The position numbers and the translations under genes were made by a program. From assembly GCA_937901365.1 (NCBI GenBank), contig CALCEF010000140.1, forward strand, positions 1 to 19,528: DNA of 19,528 nt, given 5' to 3'. The DNA is from an uncultured euryarchaeote. GTDB lineage: Archaea; Thermoplasmatota; Poseidoniia; Poseidoniales; Thalassarchaeaceae. Below the pieces are notes generated by a model. That model had not been told where the DNA came from. It ran no database searches and saw nothing but the letters and a program-made list of their open reading frames with translations. This document shows positions 14,357-19,528 of this stretch, piece after piece (position 1 is the stretch's first letter; every line of letters starts with the position of its first letter).

Positions 14357-14941
14357 ATGGGCATGGCGGGCAACGATTTCGCGGGTCGCCTCAGGCGTTA
14401 TGTCACGGCGATTGCCAAGGCGGGAACGACACCATCTGAGCCTCCCGAAATTCCAGAAGGGTTGTTTGAAACCATCACTGAAAAAGTCACACAACAAGAA
14501 GCCCCTTTCATTGGTCACCTCGCGCGCGTGCGCGTAGAGTGGCTTGATAGAGAGGCAGACCGTCTTGGAAATACGCGTTTTGAAATGCCACCGCATGAGG
14601 TTGAAATTCGAAAGCGCCAACGAATGCCACCGGGTCCCGTGACTATCGGTTTACATCCGATTTTGGTCGAAGACGAGAAACTCTTCGTCCACACACTGGT
14701 ACACGAGTTATTGCATGCAGCCGGAATGACAGCGCACGATGTGCGCCACGCCGAGTTGGTCAATGAGATTGCACCAAGCCCCAAGTTATCAGAAAGTCCG
14801 TTACTGCAAAACATTCGAAACCAAGCACTCGCACAACAAGAAGTCAAAAATTGGACGTGTGGAAATTGTGGTTTTGTATGGGATCGGACCACGGTGAAAG
14901 CCCCTTCGCGATGCCCAAAGTGCGCCCGCCCATTCAAGTGA
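14357..14941 (+). CDS. SprT-like zinc metalloprotease with C-terminal zinc ribbon
   Basis: A 194-residue protein. The catalytic signature is LVHELLHAAGMTAHDVRHAELV, with HExxH at His116, Glu117, His120 and a third ligand candidate at His131. The C-terminal WTCGNCGF and RCPKCARPFK give the CxxC...CxxC ribbon typical of SprT/SPRTN-type proteins. Eukaryotic SPRTN and Wss1 degrade DNA-protein crosslinks; prokaryotic SprT is uncharacterised, so a DNA- or ribosome-linked proteolytic role is inference. The ORF extends upstream to a TTG at 14306, but the ATG at 14357 fits better: a TATA-like TTTAA lies about 22 nt before it, and a second ATG follows two codons later. tRNA-Arg begins 34 nt downstream, and tRNA-Ala diverges upstream. 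Confidence 0.85.
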   Translation: MGMAGNDFAGRLRRYVTAIAKAGTTPSEPPEIPEGLFETITEKVTQQEAPFIGHLARVRVEWLDREADRLGNTRFEMPPHEVEIRKRQRMPPGPVTIGLHPILVEDEKLFVHTLVHELLHAAGMTAHDVRHAELVNEIAPSPKLSESPLLQNIRNQALAQQEVKNWTCGNCGFVWDRTTVKAPSRCPKCARPFK

Positions 14942-14975
14942 ACTTCATGAAGGGCCGGCGACCACGCCATGTTAC

Positions 14976-15049
14976 GGGCGATTAGTGTAGCTTGGATATC
15001 ACCTTGGATTTCTAATCCGAGAACACGGGTTCGAATCCTGTATCGCCCA
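14976..15049 (+). tRNA. tRNA-Arg(TCT)
   Basis: A 74-nt cloverleaf: acceptor GGGCGAT/ATCGCCC, D stem GTG/CAC with GG in the loop, anticodon stem TTGGA/TCCGA around loop TTTCTAA, and T arm ACGGG-TTCGAAT-CCTGT. The anticodon TCT reads AGA arginine codons. CCA is not encoded and there is no intron. It lies between the SprT-like gene and the eL41 gene on the same strand. Confidence 0.93.
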
Positions 15050-15080
15050 CATATCATCTCCGTAGTGACCCGATTTACTC

Positions 15081-15085
15081 ATATA
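15081..15085 (+). promoter_or_regulatory. TATA-like element of the eL41 gene
   Basis: ATATA lies 24-28 nt before the ATG at 15109, matching leaderless archaeal spacing. The intervening sequence has no strong ribosome-binding site. Confidence 0.4.
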
Positions 15086-15108
15086 CGGGGAGCAGGTCGG
15101 CCGAACCC

Positions 15109-15216
15109 ATGAAGCGGGGAAGTCGTGCCTGGAAGAAGGCCGGCAATCAGCGATGGAAGTGGCGTCGCAAGAAGCTCCGCCGTCGCCGTGCTGCTCGCAA
15201 GCAGAACAAGCAGTGA
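15109..15216 (+). CDS. rpl41e: Ribosomal protein eL41-like (35 aa)
   Basis: A short ORF encodes 35 residues, starting MKRGSRAWKKAG, of which nearly half are Lys or Arg. The core RWKWRRKKLRRRRAARKQNK matches the style of archaeal/eukaryotic eL41, a 25-37 residue single helix rich in Arg, Lys and Trp that bridges the two ribosomal subunits. It is slightly longer than the usual 25 residues through an N-terminal extension of about 12 residues. An ATATA element about 25 nt upstream, and the position between two tRNA genes on the same strand, support a genuine translation-related gene. Such tiny genes are routinely missed by gene callers. The alternative is a non-ribosomal arginine-rich peptide, which I think unlikely. 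Confidence 0.8.
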   Translation: MKRGSRAWKKAGNQRWKWRRKKLRRRRAARKQNKQ

Positions 15217-15243
15217 GTTGCGCATCGCCTCACCGCTCTGTTG

Positions 15244-15249
15244 AAATAT
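15244..15249 (+). promoter_or_regulatory. TATA-like element of tRNA-Trp
   Basis: AAATAT lies 27-32 nt before the 5' end of tRNA-Trp, the expected box A distance for an archaeal tRNA promoter. Confidence 0.4.
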
Positions 15250-15275
15250 CGTTGCCGTCGGCCTGCTATTGCCTT

Positions 15276-15348
15276 GGGGGTATAGTATAGCCTGGTAGTA
15301 CTACCGGCTCCAGACCGGTGGAGGGGGGTTCGAATCCCTCTGCCCCCA
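15276..15348 (+). tRNA. tRNA-Trp(CCA)
   Basis: A 73-nt cloverleaf: acceptor GGGGGTA/TGCCCCC, D stem GTAT/GTAC, anticodon stem ACCGG/CCGGT with loop CTCCAGA, and T arm GGGGG-TTCGAAT-CCCTC. Anticodon CCA decodes UGG. No intron is present, although tRNA-Trp is intron-containing in many archaea. CCA is not encoded at the 3' end. Confidence 0.93.
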
Positions 15349-15401
15349 CTTTGAACCTCTATGAGATGGTTTGATGATGTGGACGCACGCACGCGCGCGT
15401 G

Positions 15402-17597
15402 ATGCAAACCCGACGAGCCCCTGTGGCAGTGATGATTGCTCTCATGCTATCGATTCCATTTGTCGGGACGATTGCACCCCCGTCAGACGATGGTTTCAGC
15501 ACACTTGGTGATGGTCAACTGATTCATTCCGATTGGACGACAGAAATTCCCGCACATCAGCCGTTGGTTTGGAACACGAATCCTTGGTGGACTTGGACGA
15601 GCATGGATCAAGATCGAAATGGCATTCATGACAGCCTACAATCGGCGATTGGTACAGTTTGGGTGGGCCTGTCCTATGACCACACTCCGACCATTGAAGA
15701 TGAAAACCGATTGACTGAATTGGGCTACACTCCAAAGTTGGTTATTCCTGCAGTTGATGCCATTCTGATTGGGGCAGTCGATGCACTCAATGTAACGCAG
15801 TTATCTCAAATTGAGGGTGTTGTCATGGTCGAGAGATATGGTAACATCGTGTTCTATGGTGACATTCAAACACTCGCCGTCAAGGCACGAAACTCCACTG
15901 AATACCCCGAGAGTGCTTGGCAACTCGGCGTTTCTGGACACGGGGTCAACATTGCATTGACTGACACCGGTGTCGACAGCGAACATCCAGGTCTCGAAGG
16001 CAAGCACGTGGCTGGTTATGATGCGGTCTGTTATGTCCATAGCGATCCAACCTGTATTCTGGCAGGCGGTCGGGAGACGGATGGATCCTTCGACCCTGAT
16101 GATGGGAATCAGCACGGAACCGCTTGCATGGGAATGGCTGCCGCTACTGGAATTGAAGCAGATGGTTCACAATCTGAATTTTATGGAAGTGCACCCAACG
16201 CATCGCTGGTCGATGTTCGTATTGGGACCGACATCGGGGCAGGTCCGTTTGAGACTTATCTAATCGAACAAGAGTTCTACGAATCTGCAATGAACGGACT
16301 TCAATGGATTATCGACAATAAAGACACAGCATGGCCAGGTGTTGACGAATCACTACACGGAATTGACATCATTTCCCTATCTTGGGGGATCACTAGTCAT
16401 GAGAGTGGAGGGAGCGATGGTGAAGACATGCACAGTCGGATTCTCAATGAAGCAACAGAGGCCGGTGTCACCGTCTCAAACGCTGCAGGAAATGATGGGG
16501 AGGACAATGATGGCCTCTCAGGAATGAGTTCATCATCACTCTCGATTACAGTCGGTGCAACGGATGATAAAAACACGGTTGACAGAGATGATGACACCAT
16601 CGCAGGCTATTCTTCACGCGGACCCCGCAGAGACAATGGGGATGGCAATCCAATCAACGAATTGATTCCAGAGGTCTCTGCCCCTGGCACAAATATCATT
16701 CAGGCTGAAGGATGTGTCACCAGCGGTGGTTGCAGCAACCTATTCAGTGACGCTAGTGAGAATACCTACACCGGCCGTGGTTCGGGAACATCCTACGCCA
16801 CACCTGCAGTGACTGGTGTCATCGCACTGGTAATGGAGGCCAACCCTGACTTGAATCCAATGCAAATCAAGGAAGTTCTCAAGCAGACCGCTGAACGTCG
16901 AGGACCTGCATCAGCCCCTGATGTCGATCCATACTGGAATCGGGACTTTGGTTACGGTATGGTCGATGCGCGTGCTGCTGTAGAAATGGCCTTCTATCTC
17001 GGCGAAACCAACCAAAGCACAACCATTGATTGGACCGTTCAGAATCACTTACTGAATGTCACTACTGAAGGTGGAAAGGTGATTATTACTGGACACGCTT
17101 GGACTCAGTCAGATATCATCGATATGATTGAATTCCGCATTGGAGATGGAAACTGGAAGGAGGCTACCTACGAAGCAGTTCCTGAAGAGTTGGGCCCTCT
17201 GACACCATTCAACTGGACGGTTGCAATCGATTTGTCCAGCATCCCATCTGGCCTCCAGACAATCGAGGTTCGTGCGACCGGTGCAAATGGACACTCACTC
17301 CCAGTATTGGTTGAAGTTGAAGGCGTAGATTCATCTGCAAGTTCCTCAAGTTTCACTCTGATCATCGCTCTGCTTGGGTTGGCAGCTATACTGACACTAG
17401 CCACGATTATTTTCGCTATGAATCGTCCATCTGTCAGGCTTGACGAAGGCGATATTTTCGAAGCTGAATTACTTGAAGAAGAGGATTTGTCCTCTCTCAC
17501 TGTTGCCGAACTCAAACAAAGATTATCTGACAAGGGATTACCAGTTTCAGGAAACAAGGCCGAATTGATTGCTCGTTTATCGACTCAAACCGCTTAA
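15402..17597 (+). CDS. Membrane-anchored subtilisin-like serine protease with C-terminal SAP domain
   Basis: A 731-residue exported protease. The N-terminal signal peptide is MQTRRAPVAVMIALMLSIPF. An inhibitor I9-like propeptide region follows to about residue 150. The catalytic triad is visible: Asp188 in ALTDTGVDSEHPG, His238 in GNQHGTACMG and Ser464 in GSGTSYATPAVTGV, with oxyanion Asn364 in NAAGNDGE. After a beta-rich region, a single membrane helix lies near residues 650-673 (LIIALLGLAAILTLATIIFAM). The last ~36 residues read LSSLTVAELKQRLSDKGLPV and continue through GNKAELIARLS, a SAP/HeH-type helix-extended loop-helix. With protease outside, the SAP tail should be cytoplasmic. The secreted region probably digests proteins at the cell surface. 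A GTG precedes the ATG by one codon. The aminotransferase starts 25 nt downstream. Confidence 0.9.
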   Translation: MQTRRAPVAVMIALMLSIPFVGTIAPPSDDGFSTLGDGQLIHSDWTTEIPAHQPLVWNTNPWWTWTSMDQDRNGIHDSLQSAIGTVWVGLSYDHTPTIEDENRLTELGYTPKLVIPAVDAILIGAVDALNVTQLSQIEGVVMVERYGNIVFYGDIQTLAVKARNSTEYPESAWQLGVSGHGVNIALTDTGVDSEHPGLEGKHVAGYDAVCYVHSDPTCILAGGRETDGSFDPDDGNQHGTACMGMAAATGIEADGSQSEFYGSAPNASLVDVRIGTDIGAGPFETYLIEQEFYESAMNGLQWIIDNKDTAWPGVDESLHGIDIISLSWGITSHESGGSDGEDMHSRILNEATEAGVTVSNAAGNDGEDNDGLSGMSSSSLSITVGATDDKNTVDRDDDTIAGYSSRGPRRDNGDGNPINELIPEVSAPGTNIIQAEGCVTSGGCSNLFSDASENTYTGRGSGTSYATPAVTGVIALVMEANPDLNPMQIKEVLKQTAERRGPASAPDVDPYWNRDFGYGMVDARAAVEMAFYLGETNQSTTIDWTVQNHLLNVTTEGGKVIITGHAWTQSDIIDMIEFRIGDGNWKEATYEAVPEELGPLTPFNWTVAIDLSSIPSGLQTIEVRATGANGHSLPVLVEVEGVDSSASSSSFTLIIALLGLAAILTLATIIFAMNRPSVRLDEGDIFEAELLEEEDLSSLTVAELKQRLSDKGLPVSGNKAELIARLSTQTA

Positions 17598-17622
17598 GGG
17601 CGAGAGGCTGTTCCGGCCGAAC

Positions 17623-18774
17623 ATGGCCGGCTTTTCCGACCGCGCACTGGCGATTCAGCCGACTGGCGTTCGCAAGATGTTCGATATGGCCGGAGACGAC
17701 GTGATCTCGTTTGGATTGGGCGAACCAGATTTCCAACCACCTGAGGTTGCCATCGATGCAATGTGCAGAGCGATGCGTGATGGTCACAACAAGTACACCA
17801 CCACTGCGGGCCTCCCGGCGCTCAGAAAGAGAATCGCAGAGGATTGGGCTTCCGTCCAACCCGGTTTGGATGAAAACAATGTGTGTATGACAATGAGTGG
17901 AACCAACGCTCTCCTTTGTTGCTCACTTGCACTTCTCAATCCCGGTGACAACATCCTATTGCCTGAACCATATTTCCCACTATACGCTCCTGATGCGACA
18001 CTTTGTGGCGCAGAATCCCGATTTTACCCGTGCTTGTTCGAACACGAATTTGTCCCCCAAATTTCTGATTTGGAAGCACTTGTCGATGAGAATACCAAGG
18101 TGATTCTCTACAATTTCCCAAGCAACCCGACCGGTGCGACTATCGATTTAGAACAGCGCGATGAATTGCTTGATTTCGCTCGACGTCATGATTTGTGGAT
18201 CATTACAGACGAAGTGTATGACAGAATCATCTACGGAGCGGAACACGTCTCATTCCTTGGAACAGGATACGAGAAAACATTGCTTGTCAATTCATTTTCG
18301 AAGACATTTGCAATGACTGGGTGGAGAATTGGCTACATTCTTTCTACAAACTTAGAGGCGATGAAGCAATTGGTGAAACTGCAGTATTACGTGACCGCTT
18401 GCAGCAATGATGCGATGCAATATGCTGTATTGGCTGCATTTGAGGAGGCCTACGATTATCCTGCTGAAATGACACGAGAATTCCAAGCACGACGGGATTT
18501 GATTTGTGGGCGCCTCAATGCCATGCCCGGTGTTTCATGTCATGTTCCTGAAGGTGCATTCTATGTCTTCCCTCGGGTAGAAGTTCCTGGAATGAATTCA
18601 GAAGAAATTGCCATTGAGTTGCTCAAGGGTGGGGTTTTGTGTTCACCGGGTTCGGCCTTTGGCCAATCAGGTGAAGGGCACCTCCGTTTTGCTTACACAA
18701 TCGGTCGAGAAGACATCTCCCTAGGTATGGATAAGGTCGAAGACGTTCTCACTAAACTCAGAGATGACAACTGA
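17623..18774 (+). CDS. PLP-dependent class I/II aminotransferase (aspartate-aminotransferase fold)
   Basis: A 383-residue enzyme of fold-type I. Visible features are the N-terminal ISFGLGEPDFQPP, Asn168 in NFPSNPTG, Asp196 and Tyr199 in ITDEVYDRIIY, the Schiff-base Lys227 in NSFSKTFAMTGWRIGY, and the substrate-carboxylate Arg355 in HLRFAYTIG. It will transfer amino groups between an amino acid and a 2-oxo acid, probably with glutamate as donor. Whether the substrate is aspartate, an aromatic or an alanine-type amino acid cannot be read from sequence. The ORF stays open back to 17569, but ATG at 17623 avoids overlap with the protease gene, starts at the usual family position, and has a CTTAAG TATA-like element about 25 nt upstream. 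A small membrane protein gene follows after 9 nt. Confidence 0.9.
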   Translation: MAGFSDRALAIQPTGVRKMFDMAGDDVISFGLGEPDFQPPEVAIDAMCRAMRDGHNKYTTTAGLPALRKRIAEDWASVQPGLDENNVCMTMSGTNALLCCSLALLNPGDNILLPEPYFPLYAPDATLCGAESRFYPCLFEHEFVPQISDLEALVDENTKVILYNFPSNPTGATIDLEQRDELLDFARRHDLWIITDEVYDRIIYGAEHVSFLGTGYEKTLLVNSFSKTFAMTGWRIGYILSTNLEAMKQLVKLQYYVTACSNDAMQYAVLAAFEEAYDYPAEMTREFQARRDLICGRLNAMPGVSCHVPEGAFYVFPRVEVPGMNSEEIAIELLKGGVLCSPGSAFGQSGEGHLRFAYTIGREDISLGMDKVEDVLTKLRDDN

Positions 18775-18783
18775 GGTACAACA

Positions 18784-19413
18784 ATGTCGATCACCGCAGA
18801 TCTGACCCGCCTCGTTTTCGGTCTGTCCGTTGGGATTATTTTACCTCGAATCCCGTTACTATTCTTCACACGTTTCCTCAATTTAGAGCGAGACCTACCG
18901 CCCCACCCCGACCCCATTCCAATCGGAGTTCCTTTGATTCAGAGACTCTTGCTAATGCGACGAGTACATACGATGTGTTGGATGATTGCACTATTGCCCA
19001 TGCTGCTTGGTTACTTTATTTTGAAATCCTCACCTGAGCCTTTTGCTGTAGGTCTGGTTGCAGGCGGCTCATGGTTCATCCTCTCTCGAATCGTACCGTT
19101 GCACATGGGTAGCGGATTTGGGATTCTCCCACTTTCTTTAATTCAAGAAATCAACAACCTAAGGGAGCCGGAGACCCGTTGTTGTGAACACCAACAATTG
19201 CAATGGGAAGTGAGGTCGATTCGCTGTAACCATTGTAGGGATGTGGCGAAGGACACACCTCGTCCGGATTTGGGTCGAATCCGCTCCGATGGAAGACTGA
19301 TGGGCACTCTACGCATCCTATTGATGGACGGGCATTCGGTCTTCCCGCCGAATGAGGATTCAGTCATCGGGCAAGGAGTCGAGTTGCTCGGCCAAGTCGC
19401 TGAAGAGGAATGA
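18784..19413 (+). CDS. Small membrane protein with C-terminal zinc-ribbon-like cysteines
   Basis: A 209-residue protein with three to four hydrophobic segments (about residues 6-33, 62-80 and 86-106), including LLPMLLGYFILK and GLVAGGSWFILSRIVPL. The soluble C-terminal half carries CCEHQQ (Cys133, Cys134, His136) and RCNHCRD (Cys148, Cys151), a probable metal site of zinc-ribbon type. I do not recognise a named family. GAGGT lies 6 nt before the ATG, overlapping the aminotransferase stop, so it is translationally linked to that gene. The last 54 nt overlap the end of the convergent minus-strand gene. Confidence 0.75.
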   Translation: MSITADLTRLVFGLSVGIILPRIPLLFFTRFLNLERDLPPHPDPIPIGVPLIQRLLLMRRVHTMCWMIALLPMLLGYFILKSSPEPFAVGLVAGGSWFILSRIVPLHMGSGFGILPLSLIQEINNLREPETRCCEHQQLQWEVRSIRCNHCRDVAKDTPRPDLGRIRSDGRLMGTLRILLMDGHSVFPPNEDSVIGQGVELLGQVAEEE

Positions 19414-19528
19414 GCCGTCATCCTCATCTTCGTCCAGCACTTCTTCTTCATCCTCAGTCTCTTCATGGACATCGGTCCCAGTACCCTCGGTGGTTTGACC
19501 TGGTGCTGGCAAACCTACAGCCTCTTCC
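19360..19528 (-). CDS. C-terminus of an unidentified protein with acidic tail (5' outside window)
   Basis: A minus-strand frame is open from the right edge to a TGA at 19360-19362, giving 55 residues. The sequence is low-complexity and acidic (HEETEDEEEVLDEDEDDGSF) and ends FSDLAEQLDSLPDD. The DDGSF followed by a short Leu/Asp segment resembles the end of the 300-aa protein at 963-1865. Nothing can be said of its function because the folded part is out of the window. It overlaps the convergent plus-strand gene by 54 nt. Coding status is supported by the open frame, the acidic composition and the shared tail. Confidence 0.7.
   Translation of the reverse strand, partial: EEAVGLPAPGQTTEGTGTDVHEETEDEEEVLDEDEDDGSFLFSDLAEQLDSLPDD

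Noticed and set aside
14515..15057. 180-codon minus-strand ORF
   Set aside because: It runs antisense through the SprT-like protease and across the tRNA-Arg gene, which excludes it as a real protein gene.
15147..15407. Minus-strand 86-codon ORF across eL41 and tRNA-Trp
   Set aside because: It covers a tRNA gene in antisense and includes the complement of the arginine-rich eL41 frame; no protein features are seen.
17569..17622. 18-residue N-terminal extension of the aminotransferase
   Set aside because: It would overlap the end of the subtilase gene, and the extra residues do not resemble the family N-terminus. The ATG at 17623 fits better.
1..19528. CRISPR arrays, insertion sequences, integrase or phage genes
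   Set aside because: No regularly spaced direct repeats, terminal inverted repeats with transposase, or integrase motifs were found. The tRNA genes have no duplicated 3' ends suggestive of attachment sites.

Overview
The window looks like chromosomal DNA of a planktonic archaeon, most probably a Marine Group II-type euryarchaeote (Ca. Poseidoniales or a relative). The evidence is an archaeal-type triosephosphate isomerase, a 35-residue eL41-like ribosomal protein, three tRNA genes without encoded CCA, several TATA-like elements about 25 nt before start codons (leaderless style), and perfect GGAGGTGA Shine-Dalgarno sites only at internal operon genes. I see no mobile element, phage gene, CRISPR array or pseudogene. 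Lineage assignment is inference from gene content.

Left end (1-966, + strand): the C-terminal beta-helix of a sugar-phosphate nucleotidyltransferase (GlgC-like), then tpiA. A long minus-strand block converges on tpiA (963-6682). Read in transcription order it holds a PrsW-type intramembrane protease, a DUF92 family membrane protein, a large secreted/membrane protein with a cysteine-free thioredoxin-like domain, and an uncharacterised 300-residue acidic-tailed protein. The last three are tightly spaced and look like one operon.

Centre (6816-12531, minus strand): a glutamate-synthase-type operon with unusual domain partitioning. A 500-residue divergent FMN-domain paralogue carries a CxxCxxCxxxH motif. 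It is followed by the canonical FMN/3Fe-4S synthase domain (441 aa), then a fusion of the class II glutamine amidotransferase domain directly to the GXGXG beta-helix domain, and finally a small zinc-ribbon protein. A 170-nt AT-rich, hairpin-containing intergenic region precedes the operon. No NADPH-dependent small subunit is present.

Right part: an Aur1-type PAP2 membrane phosphatase/transferase and tRNA-Ala(GGC) on the minus strand diverge from a plus-strand series. That series is a SprT-like zinc metalloprotease, tRNA-Arg(TCT), eL41, tRNA-Trp(CCA), a membrane-anchored subtilase with a C-terminal SAP domain, a class I/II aminotransferase and a small membrane/zinc-ribbon protein. A minus-strand gene enters from the right edge. 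Only its acidic C-terminus is visible, and it overlaps the preceding gene tail-to-tail by 54 nt.

Metabolically the window combines central carbon (tpiA), nitrogen assimilation (glt operon plus aminotransferase), translation parts and an envelope proteolysis/lipid set (PrsW, DUF92, PAP2, subtilase), as expected for a protein-degrading marine heterotroph. The most unusual items are the glt domain architecture with its His-containing cluster motif, the cysteine-less thioredoxin membrane protein in its operon, the subtilase-TM-SAP architecture, and the shared acidic DDGSF tail on two unrelated minus-strand proteins.
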